The notes under the pieces were generated by a model, which saw nothing but the letters and a program-made list of their open reading frames with translations, had not been told where the DNA came from and ran no database searches. This document shows, one piece after another, positions 41,014 through 51,341 of a DNA stretch of 64,000 nt (positions are counted from its first letter, which is position 1; every line of letters starts with the position of its first letter). Both the position numbers and the translations under genes were made by a program. The stretch lies in contig NZ_SMFX01000001.1 of the NCBI RefSeq assembly GCF_004339085.1, positions 669,227-733,226 on the forward strand. The letters run 5' to 3'. The stretch comes from Thiogranum longum. GTDB taxonomy: Bacteria > Pseudomonadota > Gammaproteobacteria > DSM-19610.

Positions 41014-42164
41014 TGCGAAATGCAGTATTTGCTATTTTTGCACTGATGTTGCTGGGCGGTTGTTCCTGGTTTGGTGACAAGGATAACAGTGAGCCGCCGG
41101 CCAAACTGCAGAAGTTTGACGAGCAGCTGACCCTGCGCAGCCTGTGGAGTCGTGATACCGGTGTGGGAACCGACGGGCAGCGGGTCAAGCTTGTTCCTGC
41201 AATTTTCGGTGAGCGGGTCTACACAGCTGATCGCAGAGGACGGGTGTCAGCCTACCTGCTTGAAGATGGTGAGCCGGTCTGGCGTAAAAAGATAAATGTA
41301 CCTGTCTCTGCAGGCCCTGGCGTGGATGAAGGTCTCGTGCTGGTGGGAACCAGCGACGCACGCGTGCTTGCGCTCGATACGGAAACTGGCGAACAGTTGT
41401 GGACAGCGCCGGTTTCGAGCGAAGTACTTTCGGTGCCGCGGGTTTACGAGGGTGTTGTCGTCGTGCAGACGGTCGATGGCAATCTGACCGGTGTGGATGC
41501 AGAGAGCGGGAAACGTATCTGGATCCATGACCGTACCGTACCGGTGTTGTCGTTGCGGGGCACCAGTACCCCGCTGGTCGAAGGCGGACTGCTAATGGCA
41601 GGATTTGCCAATGGCAAGCTGGTAGCCCTGGATGTGCGCACCGGACGACAGTTGTGGGAGGCGGCCGTTGCTGTACCGAGCGGGCGTTCGGAACTTCAGC
41701 GTATGGTCGACGTCGATGCGGATCCCGTTGTGCGTGATGGTGTCCTGTATGTGGCAAGTTTCCAGGGCCAGCTCGCTGCAGTCTCGCTTCAAAATGGCCG
41801 GCTGTTATGGAGCCGGGAGATGTCGGCGTATGCCGGCATTGCAGTTGATTATCAACAGGTCTATGTGACCGATGAACTCAGTAATGTGTGGGCGCTGGAC
41901 CGACGCACCGGCGCATCACTATGGAAGAACAGTGACCTGCAACGCAGGTTCCTGACAGGGCCCGTAGTTGTTGGTGGCTATATCGCAGTCGGGGACTTTG
42001 AAGGTTACATTCACCTGTTATCCCGTATCGATGGTGCGCTTGCAGGTCGTGAACGGGTTGAACGCGCCGGCATTCTTGTGCCGGCAGTTGCGCTGGGTGA
42101 CCGCTTGCTGGTGCTGGGCGCCGGTGGCAAGCTGGTGATGTACCGGCTGAAACCTGTCGAGTAG
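41010..42164 (+). CDS. bamB: Outer membrane assembly lipoprotein BamB
   Basis: WD40-like (PQQ-repeat) beta-propeller that assists BamA in inserting outer-membrane proteins. The 384 residues (E. coli 392) begin with a lipoprotein signal ending LMLLGGCSW (lipobox LGGC). PQQ-type blades recur, for example ALDTETGEQLWTAPV, VDAESGKRIWIHDRTV, ALDVRTGRQLWEAAV and ALDRRTGASLWKN. The order yfgM-bamB-der is conserved. Confidence 0.97.
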   Translation: MMRNAVFAIFALMLLGGCSWFGDKDNSEPPAKLQKFDEQLTLRSLWSRDTGVGTDGQRVKLVPAIFGERVYTADRRGRVSAYLLEDGEPVWRKKINVPVSAGPGVDEGLVLVGTSDARVLALDTETGEQLWTAPVSSEVLSVPRVYEGVVVVQTVDGNLTGVDAESGKRIWIHDRTVPVLSLRGTSTPLVEGGLLMAGFANGKLVALDVRTGRQLWEAAVAVPSGRSELQRMVDVDADPVVRDGVLYVASFQGQLAAVSLQNGRLLWSREMSAYAGIAVDYQQVYVTDELSNVWALDRRTGASLWKNSDLQRRFLTGPVVVGGYIAVGDFEGYIHLLSRIDGALAGRERVERAGILVPAVALGDRLLVLGAGGKLVMYRLKPVE

Positions 42165-42167
42165 ATT

Positions 42168-43562
42168 ATGCTGCCTGTTATTGCGCTGATCGGCCGGCCG
42201 AATGTCGGCAAGTCGACTCTGTTCAACCAGCTTACCCGTAGCCGGGATGCGCTGGTGGCAGACTTCCCGGGGCTGACGCGCGACCGCCAGTACGGGAACG
42301 GCCGGGTCGGCGACAGCCCCTACCTGGTCGTTGATACCGGTGGCCTGGTCGGGGGTGAGGAGGGGCTAGACAGTTTGATGGCTGATCAGGTGTGGCAAGC
42401 TGTCGATGAGGCTGATGCGGTCATTTTTTTGCTCGATGCGCGTGATGGTCTTAACCTGAGCGACGAGCAAATTGCCGAGCGCCTTCGTCGTAGCGGTAAG
42501 CGCGCCTGGCTTGCCCTGAATAAATCCGACGGGCAGGATACTGATGCTATTGTTGCCGATGCCTACGCGCTTGGCCTGGGCGATCCCGTGCCGATTGCTG
42601 CCACACAGGGACACGGGGTTACCTCGCTGATTAACCGGGTGTTGGCGGATTTCCCGGCACATGAAGAAGTCGAGGCAGAAAAGCGGGCGCACAAAGGGAT
42701 TCGTATCGCGGTGGTAGGGCGCCCGAATGTTGGCAAGTCAACACTCACCAACCGCATGCTTGGCGAAGAGCGGGTACTCGCTTATGACCAGCCCGGAACC
42801 ACACGCGACAGTATCTATATTGACTTCGAGCGTGATGGTGAGCCTTATACGCTGATTGATACAGCGGGTGTGCGGCGCCGCAGCAAGGTCAGCGAAACGA
42901 TTGAGAAGTTCAGTGTCATAAAGACATTGCAGGCCATAAACGATGCCGATGTGGCATTGCTGGTGCTGGACGCACATGCGGGTGAGGTGACCGAACAGGA
43001 TGCGACGCTGGCCGGTCACATACTGGAGAGTGGTACTGCGCTGGTGGTGACGGTGAACAAGTGGGATGGTCTGGATGAAGACCAGCGCAACTGGTACCGG
43101 AACCAGCTGGACCGGCGCTTGCCGTTTCTTGGTTTTGCCGAGCGCTACTTTATATCCGCCCTGCACGGCAGTGGTGTGGGAGATCTTTACAAGGCGGTAA
43201 AAACTGCGCACCGGTCAGCTTCAATAAAGGTGGGGACTTCCGAGCTGACACAGTTGCTTGAGAAGGCGGTCCATGATCATCAGCCACCACTGGTGCGGGG
43301 CAGGCGGATCAAGTTGCGTTATGCGCACCAGGGTGGACAATACCCGCCGGTTATTGTGATACACGGCAACCAGACTTCACGTTTGCCGCATACTTACAAG
43401 CGTTACCTGAATAACTATTTTCGCTCGGCTTTGAAACTTGTGGGTACACCGATACGGTTCGAGTTCAAGACCGGTGATAATCCGTACAAGGATAAGCGCA
43501 ACAAGCTTACGCCACGCCAGCAGCGTCAGCGCAAGCGGATGCTGCGACACGTCAAGAAATAA
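42168..43562 (+). CDS. der: Ribosome biogenesis GTPase Der (EngA)
   Basis: Two tandem GTPase domains and a C-terminal KH-like domain for 50S assembly. P-loops GRPNVGKST occur twice (near residues 8-16 and 184-192), as do DTAG/DTGG switch motifs and NKSD and NKWD base motifs. The 464-residue length is slightly shorter than E. coli (490). The basic tail [20 protein letters not shown] is typical. It starts 3 bases after bamB. Confidence 0.98.
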   Translation: MLPVIALIGRPNVGKSTLFNQLTRSRDALVADFPGLTRDRQYGNGRVGDSPYLVVDTGGLVGGEEGLDSLMADQVWQAVDEADAVIFLLDARDGLNLSDEQIAERLRRSGKRAWLALNKSDGQDTDAIVADAYALGLGDPVPIAATQGHGVTSLINRVLADFPAHEEVEAEKRAHKGIRIAVVGRPNVGKSTLTNRMLGEERVLAYDQPGTTRDSIYIDFERDGEPYTLIDTAGVRRRSKVSETIEKFSVIKTLQAINDADVALLVLDAHAGEVTEQDATLAGHILESGTALVVTVNKWDGLDEDQRNWYRNQLDRRLPFLGFAERYFISALHGSGVGDLYKAVKTAHRSASIKVGTSELTQLLEKAVHDHQPPLVRGRRIKLRYAHQGGQYPPVIVIHGNQTSRLPHTYKRYLNNYFRSALKLVGTPIRFEFKTGDNPYKDKRNKLTPRQQRQRKRMLRHVKK

Positions 43563-43587
43563 TAATCATGCACCACAACGGGAACGG

Positions 43588-44331
43588 GTGGAAAACGTGA
43601 GTAAACTAAAACAGGGGCGGATCATACTGGCGGGTGTGTTCACTATGCTGCTGCATGCTTGCGCAGTGACATCGCCGTATGAAGAAGCCAATGATCCCCT
43701 GGAAAGCGCGAACCGTGTGGTGTACCGGTTCAACGATACGCTGGACAGAAAGCTGATCAAACCGGTTGCAGAGTACTACAGGGACTATGTTCCTTCCCCG
43801 GTACGCACGGGCGTTGGCAATTTTTTCGGTAATATTTATGAGCCGATTGTCATTGTCAATGACCTGTTGCAGTGGAAACCGAAACAGGCCGCCAGTGATA
43901 CCATGCGTTTTGGATTTAATACCATATTCGGTGTAGCCGGGTTGATTGACGTATCCACGCCCTGGGGCATGGAGGAACACCATGAAGACTTTGGTCAGAC
44001 CTTTGGTGTCTGGGGTATCGGAGAAGGCTGGTATCTTGTTTTACCTGTCCTCGGGCCCAGCACGCTGCGAGATACCGCGGGCTTGCCGCCCGCCTGGGCC
44101 ATGGAACCGGTCAATATGCGGACAAATGGCTGGGTGCGGCTGGGCTGGTATAGCCTGTTTGCTGTGAATAAGCGCTCAGAACTTCTTTCTGCCTCGCGTG
44201 TACTTGATGCCGGCTCGGTGGATGCCTACCTGCAGGTCAGGACGGCCTACCGGCAAAAACGCTGGTTCGAAATTTATGACGGTAACCCACCTGAGCCGGA
44301 CTTCTTTGATGACGAACTCTTCAATGACTAG
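43588..44331 (+). CDS. mlaA: Outer membrane phospholipid-asymmetry lipoprotein MlaA (VacJ)
   Basis: Outer-membrane lipoprotein that removes mislocalised phospholipids and passes them to MlaC. The 247 residues have a signal ending with the lipobox LLHAC (cysteine near residue 23) and the family core NDPLESANRVVYRFNDTLDRKLIKPVAEYY, the PVRTGVGNFFGNI block and LGPSTLRDTAG. The mature end is acidic (EPDFFDDELFND). Start: GTG 43588 or GTG 43597; both are in frame, with GGGAACG or GGTGG upstream. The other mla genes are not in this window. Confidence 0.95.
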   Translation: MENVSKLKQGRIILAGVFTMLLHACAVTSPYEEANDPLESANRVVYRFNDTLDRKLIKPVAEYYRDYVPSPVRTGVGNFFGNIYEPIVIVNDLLQWKPKQAASDTMRFGFNTIFGVAGLIDVSTPWGMEEHHEDFGQTFGVWGIGEGWYLVLPVLGPSTLRDTAGLPPAWAMEPVNMRTNGWVRLGWYSLFAVNKRSELLSASRVLDAGSVDAYLQVRTAYRQKRWFEIYDGNPPEPDFFDDELFND

Positions 44332-44342
44332 GCGAATCCAGG

Positions 44343-44759
44343 ATGATGTCAGAGCGGGAAAGAAGGGATAGCGGTCTCCGCAATGGAGATGCCCGGCGTT
44401 TTGCCGGCTACCTTAAACAATCCGGCATGTCCTGCCTGGTTGTCGATCAGACCAAAGACCACGCTGTACTGGTATTCACAGGTCCTTTCGAAGGGGGTGA
44501 GGTAGTTTGGCGTTGTGAGTTTGTGACGCTGAAAGCCGAGTTGCAGCGGTTAATACTGGAAGGCTCCCGGGCAGTGGAAGGGTTGCGTAATTTTATCGAG
44601 ATCGGTGATCCGGTTCCGGATGGCGTTCCACTTCGGGTGGGACTCGCGCTCACGCACATCGATGCAGCAGCGATAGACAAGATGATACTTATGATTCGTC
44701 AGTATAAAAATCTCAGGCGAGGTCGGCATGAATATGGCGAAGTTGTCCAGCTGCGCTGA
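44343..44759 (+). CDS. Conserved hypothetical soluble protein
   Basis: I do not recognise this 138-residue protein. It is soluble, basic at both ends (MMSERERRDSGLRNGDARR... and KNLRRGRHEYGEVVQLR), and has a mixed alpha/beta middle with two short beta-like stretches, CLVVDQTKDHAVLVFTGPF and EVVWRCEFVTLKAEL. There is no signal peptide or metal motif. It follows mlaA by 11 bases, so it is probably cotranscribed, and ends 15 bases before the convergent XRE gene. Confidence 0.6.
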   Translation: MMSERERRDSGLRNGDARRFAGYLKQSGMSCLVVDQTKDHAVLVFTGPFEGGEVVWRCEFVTLKAELQRLILEGSRAVEGLRNFIEIGDPVPDGVPLRVGLALTHIDAAAIDKMILMIRQYKNLRRGRHEYGEVVQLR

Positions 44760-44774
44760 GAGCCTTGTAGTCCG

Positions 44775-45161
44775 TTAATCCCTTACCGTTACGCCGCACC
44801 GCTCAAGATAGACGAGCACAAGTTCGCGATGTGTCTCACCGCATTGCCTGAGCAGCTCAAGAAATATTTTTCGGTGCACAATAACAGGCGATTGAGCTGT
44901 TGTGTGGGTACCCGCTTTTGGCGGGGGCGGTATGGCAGCTACCGGCGTTGCACTATCAAGTAATTCCGGTAGACCGGTTTCAAGGGCTTCCGCAATACGT
45001 TCGATATTGTCCAGGCCGATATTATGCTCGGCGCGCTCGACAGCGCCGATGTAGCTGCGGTTGAGTCCGCTGAGTTCGGCGAGTACTTCCTGTGACCAGC
45101 CGCGCCGGGTGCGCATCAATCGCACTCGCTGGGCCAGCCGCTTCCTTGCATTGGCTTTCAT
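44775..45161 (-). CDS. XRE-family transcriptional regulator
   Basis: The 128-residue protein has an N-terminal Cro/C1 helix-turn-helix (about 10-65), RVRLMRTRRGWSQEVLAELSGLNRSYIGAVERAEHNIGLDNIERIAEAL. The C-terminal half is short, helical and without a recognised sensory domain (HRKIFLELLRQCGETHRELVLVYLERCG). It is closely related to the next XRE gene upstream, with which its frame overlaps by 140 bases, suggesting a tandem duplication. Its ligand and targets are unknown. Confidence 0.85.
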   Translation of the reverse strand: MKANARKRLAQRVRLMRTRRGWSQEVLAELSGLNRSYIGAVERAEHNIGLDNIERIAEALETGLPELLDSATPVAAIPPPPKAGTHTTAQSPVIVHRKIFLELLRQCGETHRELVLVYLERCGVTVRD

Positions 45162-45567
45162 GGGGATCTATTACAGGGGAGCGGAGGAACAGCGTCCACA
45201 GACGAAATAGGGCAAATTGCCGCATATCGACTACATTCTGTATTTTTCGTGAAGGTGACAGTGTGACTTGTGCATTCCGTCGGCCTATATAGGCCGGTGC
45301 GGTTTCCCGAATGCCGTTCGGCAGATCGCGACACATGGGGTCCAGCAGGGAGTTGGGTGATGTGCCGAGTGCATGGGCCAGCTTTTGCAGGTTATCGATG
45401 CCGGCGCTGATTTCCCGGCGCTCTATTGCGCCGATATAGGTTCGGTGCAGCCCGCTGTGTTCAGCCAGCTGTTCCTGACTCCAGCCATTGAGCAGGCGAA
45501 ACAGGCGCAGGTTCAATGACAGGGTTTGACGAATGTCAGGATTTGCTGCGGGCCTGTCACTTGTCAT
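45022..45567 (-). CDS. XRE-family transcriptional regulator, tandem paralogue
   Basis: The first about 80 residues form a Cro/C1 HTH domain (LNLRLFRLLNGWSQEQLAEHSGLHRTYIGAIERREISAGIDNLQKLAHAL) much like that of its neighbour. After about residue 135 the frame enters the neighbour's coding region, and the tail (TRRTQRTQPQLHRRCRARRA) looks like out-of-frame translation. The real protein may therefore have ended earlier, or the stop was lost by mutation. It starts 18 bases after the M23 peptidase gene, so all three may be cotranscribed. Confidence 0.72.
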   Translation of the reverse strand: MTSDRPAANPDIRQTLSLNLRLFRLLNGWSQEQLAEHSGLHRTYIGAIERREISAGIDNLQKLAHALGTSPNSLLDPMCRDLPNGIRETAPAYIGRRNAQVTLSPSRKIQNVVDMRQFALFRLWTLFLRSPVIDPHESQCKEAAGPASAIDAHPARLVTGSTRRTQRTQPQLHRRCRARRA

Positions 45568-45585
45568 CTGGTGCGGCTTTCTGCG

Positions 45586-46452
45586 TTAGTGAGCCGCTTG
45601 CCCGGGCAAGGGTTCCCGGAGCAGGTATTCCGGGTCGATACGGGCATCGTTGAGACTGACGCTCCAGTGGAGGTGTGCCCCGGTGACGCGCCCGGTTTTA
45701 CCCACTGCGCCGATAATGTCGCCACCGTGTACCGGCTGGCCGGGTTTTACATCGATACGGGACAGGTGGCAGTACATGGTGACAAGCCCCTGTCCGTGAT
45801 CGATAAATACAGTGTTGCCGTTGAAAAAGAACTCACCGGTATCAACGATGCGACCACTGGCAGAGGCCTTGACGGGTGCCCCTTCCGGGGCGGCAAGATC
45901 AAGTCCGCTGTGTGGTTTACGCGGCTGGTTGTTGAAAAAGCGCCGCAGGCCGAAGGTGCTGCTTACCGGGCCATTAACCGGTAGCGTCAGTTGCAGCGTT
46001 TCGGGCACTTGCGGAGACCAGCTCGCCAGCGCTTTGCGGATACGTCGCTGTTCCTTGCCAATACGTGTCATGTCACGCTTTTCCGGATTGACCATATGCT
46101 TGTTTTTGAGCGTGATGTACTGCCGTTCATAATCCCGTTTCGTTACCCTGAAAGTGATTTCCTCTGTTTTGCCGGTCTGTTCCTGAATCACGAGTTTATG
46201 TTCGCCGGGTTTTGTGGCCAGTGGCAACCCGACCAGGGCGGCAGGTTTGCCCCCGTTATCTTTTACCAGCATCACCGGTTTGTTGTTATAGGTGGCTTTT
46301 GTAATTCCCTCGTAACCGTTCAGTGCAATGACAGCGATACCACCGGGAACCGGGTGGTTTTCCGGAAGTTGTAGCGCAAAGGCAGGCGACAGATACAGCA
46401 GGCAGGTGGCCAGCAGGTAGCGCAGGGTTTTTGTTGGTCCGGTTCTCATCAT
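45586..46452 (-). CDS. Periplasmic M23 (LytM) peptidase
   Basis: Exported zinc metallopeptidase acting on peptidoglycan or regulating amidases. A signal peptide spans 1-27 (TLRYLLATCLLYLSPAFA). The M23 domain (about 160-275) has RKPHSGLDLAAPEG with the zinc H and D, and HLHWSVSL with the second histidine pair, so it looks active. A beta-rich domain (about 30-130) precedes it. At 288 residues it resembles the short NlpD-like peptidases that bear no LysM domain. Its stop is 18 bases from the XRE gene and its start overlaps the xseA stop by 4 bases. Confidence 0.9.
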   Translation of the reverse strand: MMRTGPTKTLRYLLATCLLYLSPAFALQLPENHPVPGGIAVIALNGYEGITKATYNNKPVMLVKDNGGKPAALVGLPLATKPGEHKLVIQEQTGKTEEITFRVTKRDYERQYITLKNKHMVNPEKRDMTRIGKEQRRIRKALASWSPQVPETLQLTLPVNGPVSSTFGLRRFFNNQPRKPHSGLDLAAPEGAPVKASASGRIVDTGEFFFNGNTVFIDHGQGLVTMYCHLSRIDVKPGQPVHGGDIIGAVGKTGRVTGAHLHWSVSLNDARIDPEYLLREPLPGQAAH

Positions 46453-47792
46453 GATTCCGTATCGGTTACTGTGCTGAAAATACGACCTTTTGCCAGTCGG
46501 GTCTCCAGCGTATCTCCCGGCCTGGTCTGGCCACTATCTGTAATAATACTGCCATTACTGGCGGCGAGTGTAATCGAATATCCGCGCTGCAGGGTAGCCA
46601 GCGGGCTGACCGTTTCCAGTGTGCGGGACAGGGTGGCCAGTTCCCCCCGGTATTTCGATAACTGTATATTTATACAGTATCGCAGGCGCTGTGCCAAATC
46701 CCGGTTGCGAGCTTCCAGACTCTCCAGAAGACGGCCGGGGTGATGTTGCCGGAGTTTCGCGGACGCTGTTTGCAGCCGGGCCTGCCGCTGGGTGATCTGT
46801 TGCTGCATGGCGCGATTGAGCCGCTGTTCAAGTTCATCCAGCCGCTGTATCTGCTGGTCGAGGTAGTGCCCCGGGTGGCGTTGTTGAAGGCGGCGCACTA
46901 ACCAGTCAAATTGCTCGTGCTGCCGCTGCAACCGCCTTGTGACCTGTTGCTTGAGGCGGATGGCGAGTTGCTTCACTCGCGTGATGACTTCATCCCTGTC
47001 CGGGCTGAGCAGCTCGGCAGCGGCAGAGGGCGTGGCGGCGCGTGCGTCGGCGACAAAATCTGTGATCACGACGTCGACTTCATGGCCGACGGCAGAAACC
47101 AGCGGCAATGAGCTGGCGGCAACGGCGCGGGCGACTTTCTCTTCATTGAACGGCCACAGGTCTTCCAGTGAGCCGCCGCCCCGGGTGAGCAGCAGAACAT
47201 CACAGTCCGCGCGTTTGTTGGCGGTGCGTAATGCGGCGACAATTTCTTCTGCCGCGCCTTCGCCCTGCACCCGGGTAGGGTAAATAATCACCGGGATACC
47301 GGGAAAGCGACGTTTCAGTACCGTCAGTACATCACGTATGGCGGCCCCGCTCGGCGAAGTGATGACGCCAATACAGCGAGGCAGATCGGGTAGCGGTTGC
47401 TTACCGGCCTCGTCGAACAGGCCCTCGTTGAATAGCCGGGTTTTCAGCTCCTCGAAGGCCCGGCGCAGGGCACCATCCCCCGCTTCCTCCATCTGGTCGA
47501 CAATCAGCTGGTAGTTGCCACGTGCCTCGTAGAGGCTGACCTGGCCACGGATCAATACCTGGGCGCCATTCTCCGGGCTAAAGCGCAGCCGCACGGCACG
47601 ATTCCGGAACAGCGCACAGCTGACCTGGGCCCTGGCGTCCTTGAGAGTGAAATACAGGTGTCCGGAAGCGGGACGGGCGAGGTTGGAGATTTCGCCTTCT
47701 ACCCACAGGCGCCCAAGGCCGGTTTCGAGCAGTTCGCGTGCCTCCTGGTTGAGGCGAGAGACCGTCAGGATGTTACGGGTGGGCTGTGTCAT
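46449..47792 (-). CDS. xseA: Exodeoxyribonuclease VII large subunit
   Basis: Catalytic subunit of exonuclease VII. The 447 residues (E. coli 456) have the N-terminal OB fold (LWVEGEISNLARPASGHLYFTLKD), the core motif RGGGSLEDLWPFNEE, the AVGHEVDVVITDFVADARAATPSAAAE segment and a long helical C-terminal region rich in Gln and Arg. It opens a minus-strand transcript leading to the M23 and XRE genes. Its partner xseB is at 4788-5036. It diverges from guaB. Confidence 0.96.
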   Translation of the reverse strand: MTQPTRNILTVSRLNQEARELLETGLGRLWVEGEISNLARPASGHLYFTLKDARAQVSCALFRNRAVRLRFSPENGAQVLIRGQVSLYEARGNYQLIVDQMEEAGDGALRRAFEELKTRLFNEGLFDEAGKQPLPDLPRCIGVITSPSGAAIRDVLTVLKRRFPGIPVIIYPTRVQGEGAAEEIVAALRTANKRADCDVLLLTRGGGSLEDLWPFNEEKVARAVAASSLPLVSAVGHEVDVVITDFVADARAATPSAAAELLSPDRDEVITRVKQLAIRLKQQVTRRLQRQHEQFDWLVRRLQQRHPGHYLDQQIQRLDELEQRLNRAMQQQITQRQARLQTASAKLRQHHPGRLLESLEARNRDLAQRLRYCINIQLSKYRGELATLSRTLETVSPLATLQRGYSITLAASNGSIITDSGQTRPGDTLETRLAKGRIFSTVTDTES

Positions 47793-47974
47793 TGGGGCAT
47801 TTTAGCTTAAAGGGGGCAGGGGTGGGGTTTGAGGGTTACTCCGGCCCGGGAATATCCGCCAGGCTCTGGATGCGGGCATGTGCAAGGCGGCCGATCAGTG
47901 CTCTGCGGCAGGGGTGCTGGTTCGATGGACGGGCTAATCGGGTATTTTCCTGTGACAGACAAGGATTTATCCGG

Positions 47975-48003
47975 TTTACCCGGAGGCCGCCGGAACCTAT
48001 AAT
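47975..48003 (+). promoter_or_regulatory. Sigma70 promoter for guaBA
   Basis: TTTACC (47975-47980), 17 bases, then a perfect TATAAT (47998-48003). Transcription would start near 48010, about 30 bases before the guaB ATG. The very good -10 suits a highly expressed biosynthetic operon. Confidence 0.8.
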
Positions 48004-48039
48004 TAGCGGCTTCATTTCCGACCTGACCCTGGTGCCTGC

Positions 48040-49503
48040 ATGCTGCGTATTACCGAACACGCCCTGACTTTTGATGATGTCCTGCTGTTACCTGCACATT
48101 CTTCGGTAATGCCCCGCGATGTCAGCCTTAAAACGCGCCTGACGCGTGATATCGAACTGAATCTGCCGCTGATCTCGGCGGCGATGGATACCGTCACCGA
48201 AGCGCGGCTGGCGATCGCCATGGCGCAGGAAGGTGGCATTGGCATCGTGCACAAGAACATGACCATCGAACAGCAGGCCGATCAGGTGCGGCGGGTCAAG
48301 AAATACGAAAGCGGGGTCATCAAGGATCCTATCACTGTTGCACCCGATACCAGTATTCGTGAAGTGCTGGAATTGACCCGGCAGCATGGCATTTCCGGCG
48401 TGCCGGTAGTTGAGGGTGACAAGCTGGTGGGGATTATCACCAACCGTGACACCCGCTTCGAGACACGTTTCGACGCCCCGGTGGCCTCTGTCATGACCGG
48501 TGGCGACAAGCTGGTGACGGTTCGTGAAGGTGCTGAACGAGATGAAGTCATTCGACTGCTGCACCAGCATCGTATCGAGAAGGTGCTGGTGGTGGATGAC
48601 GCTTTTCGCCTGCGTGGCCTGATAACGGTAAAAGACATACAGAAAGCCAGCGACAAGCCCGATGCCTGCAAGGACGACCAGGCTCGTCTGCGTGTCGGCG
48701 CGGCGGTGGGCGTTGGAGCCGGAACCGATGAGCGTATTGACGCGCTGGTTAATGCCGGTGTCGATGTGGTGGTGGTGGATACCGCGCACGGCCACTCGCA
48801 GGGTGTACTCGACCGGGTCAGCTGGGTTAAAAAGCACTACCCGGATTTGCAGGTTATTGGCGGTAATATCGCGACGGCAGCTGCGGCACGCGCGCTGGTT
48901 GATGCAGGCGCGGATGCAGTCAAGGTCGGTATCGGTCCGGGCTCGATCTGCACCACGCGTATTGTCGCCGGCGTGGGTGTGCCGCAGGTAACGGCTGCCG
49001 CCAATGTTGCGCACGAACTGAAAGGCACCGGTATCCCGTTGATCGCCGATGGCGGTATACGTTACTCGGGTGACATGGCCAAGGCTATCGTGGCCGGTGC
49101 CTGGTCAATCATGGTCGGCAGTATGTTTGCCGGTACCGAGGAAGCGCCAGGTGAGGTCGAGCTGTACCAGGGCCGTTCCTACAAGTCCTACCGTGGTATG
49201 GGGTCACTGGGCGCCATGTCATCGCAGACCGGCTCCAGTGATCGTTACTTCCAGGAAGGTAGCGAGACCGACAAGCTGGTGCCGGAAGGTATCGAGGGTC
49301 GTGTGCCCTACAAAGGTCCATTGCAGCCGGTTATCCACCAGCTAATGGGTGGTCTGCGCTCCAGCATGGGTTACACGGGTTGTGCCTCTATCGAAGAAAT
49401 GCGCACCAAACCCGAATTTGTACGTGTCACCGGCGCGGGCATGGCCGAGAGCCATGTGCACGATGTACAGATCACCAAGGAAGCACCCAACTATCGCTCC
49501 TGA
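48040..49503 (+). CDS. guaB: IMP dehydrogenase
   Basis: Oxidises IMP to XMP in guanine nucleotide synthesis. The 487 residues (E. coli 488) have the catalytic barrel, with GPGSICTTR carrying the active cysteine, and a CBS-pair domain (about 90-205) inserted with [17 protein letters not shown]. The K+ loop and the [10 protein letters not shown] flap are intact. Its own promoter lies just upstream. It forms an operon with guaA 45 bases downstream. Confidence 0.98.
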   Translation: MLRITEHALTFDDVLLLPAHSSVMPRDVSLKTRLTRDIELNLPLISAAMDTVTEARLAIAMAQEGGIGIVHKNMTIEQQADQVRRVKKYESGVIKDPITVAPDTSIREVLELTRQHGISGVPVVEGDKLVGIITNRDTRFETRFDAPVASVMTGGDKLVTVREGAERDEVIRLLHQHRIEKVLVVDDAFRLRGLITVKDIQKASDKPDACKDDQARLRVGAAVGVGAGTDERIDALVNAGVDVVVVDTAHGHSQGVLDRVSWVKKHYPDLQVIGGNIATAAAARALVDAGADAVKVGIGPGSICTTRIVAGVGVPQVTAAANVAHELKGTGIPLIADGGIRYSGDMAKAIVAGAWSIMVGSMFAGTEEAPGEVELYQGRSYKSYRGMGSLGAMSSQTGSSDRYFQEGSETDKLVPEGIEGRVPYKGPLQPVIHQLMGGLRSSMGYTGCASIEEMRTKPEFVRVTGAGMAESHVHDVQITKEAPNYRS

Positions 49504-49548
49504 GCGGTTTTCGTGGCCACGCGCCACAACCCATTACGGAACCATACT

Positions 49549-51129
49549 GTGTCTGATCACGATATCCATTCCCACCGCATCCTGATTCTCGATTTCGGTT
49601 CCCAGTACACCCAGCTGATTGCGCGCCGTGTGCGTGAAATCGGCGTGTACTGTGAAATACATCCCTGGGATATGGAAGACGAGGAAATACGCATCTTCCA
49701 CCCGCACGGCATTATCCTGTCCGGCGGCCCCGAGACCGTGACAGAAGGTGAGGCGCCCACTGCGCCGGCGCTGGTGTTCGAACTGGGTGTGCCGGTACTG
49801 GGTATTTGCTATGGCATGCAGACCATGGCAGCGCAACTGGGCGGCAAGGTTGAAAATGCCGACCACCACGAGTACGGCTACGCCCAGGTACGCGCGCGCG
49901 GACATACCCGGCTGCTGAAAGACATCGAAGACCACACCAGTGACGAAGGCTATGGTTTGCTGGATGTGTGGATGAGTCACGGCGACCGGGTGGTCGAGCT
50001 GCCGCCGGGCTTCAAACTCATGGCGAGCACAGATGCTGCGCCGATTGCCGGCATGGCGGATGACGAACGCGGTTACTACGGTCTTCAGTTCCACCCGGAA
50101 GTCACACACACGCGTCAGGGTGAGCGAATCCTGCGGCGATTCATTGTCGATATCTGTGGTTGTGAGGTGTTATGGACGCCGGACAACATCGTCGAGGAAA
50201 GCATCAAGGCGGTGCGTGAACAGGTGGGTGATGCAGAAGTCCTGCTGGGCCTGTCCGGTGGCGTGGATTCTTCTGTTGTCGCGGCACTGCTGCACAAGGC
50301 GATTGGTGAGCAGCTGACCTGTGTGTTTGTCGATACCGGTCTGTTGCGCCACCAGGAAGGTGACCAGGTGATGGCCACCTTTGCCGAACACATGGGGGTG
50401 CGGGTGATCCGTATCGATGCCGAAAAACGTTTTCTTGATGCGCTGGGCAGTGAGTCCGACCCGGAGAAGAAACGCAAGATCATCGGTAACCTGTTTGTTG
50501 AAGTCTTCGAGGAAGAAGCCAACAAGCTGAAGAACGCGCAGTGGCTGGCGCAGGGCACCATCTACCCGGACGTCATCGAATCGGCCGGTGCGAAAACCGG
50601 CAAGGCGCACCTGATCAAGTCACACCATAATGTCGGTGGCTTGCCCGAGCACATGAAACTCAAGCTGCTGGAACCGCTACGCGAACTGTTCAAGGACGAA
50701 GTGCGCAAGCTGGGGGTGGAACTGGGCCTGCCCTACGACATGGTGTATCGCCACCCCTTCCCGGGTCCGGGTCTGGGCGTGCGTATCCTTGGCGAAGTCA
50801 AAAAGGAATACGCCGACATCCTGCGGCTTGCCGATCACATCTTCATCGAGGAACTGCGCAAGCAGGATCTCTATGACAAGACCAGTCAGGCGTTTGCCGT
50901 ATTCCTGCCGGTCAAGTCGGTTGGCGTGACCGGCGACGGTCGCCGCTATGATTACGTGGTGGCGTTACGCGCCGTGGAAACGATCGACTTCATGACCGCA
51001 CGTTGGGCACATCTGCCGTATGAATTTCTTGATCACGTTTCACGGCGCATCATCAATGAAATACAGGGTATTTCTCGCGTGACCTACGATATCTCCGGTA
51101 AGCCGCCGGCGACGATTGAGTGGGAGTAG
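49549..51129 (+). CDS. guaA: GMP synthase (glutamine-hydrolysing)
   Basis: Aminates XMP to GMP. From the GTG at 49549 the protein has 526 residues (E. coli 525). The glutaminase domain has the nucleophile in GICYGMQ and the dyad in FHPEVTH; the ATP pyrophosphatase loop is LSGGVDSS; the C-terminal domain ends [12 protein letters not shown]. The start is 12 codons downstream of an earlier ATG at 49513 that has no family support. Its last codons (ATTGAGTGGGAGTAG) carry the attachment-like repeat of the island beyond. Confidence 0.98.
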   Translation: MSDHDIHSHRILILDFGSQYTQLIARRVREIGVYCEIHPWDMEDEEIRIFHPHGIILSGGPETVTEGEAPTAPALVFELGVPVLGICYGMQTMAAQLGGKVENADHHEYGYAQVRARGHTRLLKDIEDHTSDEGYGLLDVWMSHGDRVVELPPGFKLMASTDAAPIAGMADDERGYYGLQFHPEVTHTRQGERILRRFIVDICGCEVLWTPDNIVEESIKAVREQVGDAEVLLGLSGGVDSSVVAALLHKAIGEQLTCVFVDTGLLRHQEGDQVMATFAEHMGVRVIRIDAEKRFLDALGSESDPEKKRKIIGNLFVEVFEEEANKLKNAQWLAQGTIYPDVIESAGAKTGKAHLIKSHHNVGGLPEHMKLKLLEPLRELFKDEVRKLGVELGLPYDMVYRHPFPGPGLGVRILGEVKKEYADILRLADHIFIEELRKQDLYDKTSQAFAVFLPVKSVGVTGDGRRYDYVVALRAVETIDFMTARWAHLPYEFLDHVSRRIINEIQGISRVTYDISGKPPATIEWE

Positions 51130-51130
51130 G
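51115..51130 (+). other. Candidate attL, within the guaA 3' end
   Basis: ATTGAGTGGGAGTAGG covers the last codons and stop of guaA. It matches 58375-58390 at 14 of 16 positions. Integration here would keep the guaA reading frame intact, as in known guaA islands. Confidence 0.55.
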
Positions 51131-51198
51131 TAGAATTAATAACTTATTGATTTAGAATAATAAAAATACTCTCTATCGACAATATATTCGCATCATCA

Positions 51199-51220
51199 AT
51201 GGTATTTTTCATGGTATTTT
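51199..51220. repeat. Arm-site-like tandem repeat near left island edge
   Basis: ATGGTATTTTTC-ATGGTATTTT, two copies of a 12-base unit, begins 69 bases after the attL core. Copies also occur at 56908-56929 and, in part, at 58298-58313. P4-type integrase arm sites have this repeated ATGGTATTTTT look, so I suggest that role. Related single units occur inverted at about 51251 (ATACCATG) and at 51274 (CATGGTATTA). Confidence 0.5.
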
Positions 51221-51341
51221 TGCGTGTAGTAAGGGAGAAAGCATCGATACCATGAGAGGCGATTTGATGCAGTCATGGTATTAGTCAGCACAGTTCTGAT
51301 ACCCGCTCTTGATCTAGGGTGTGGTTTTTGTGGGTTATAAT

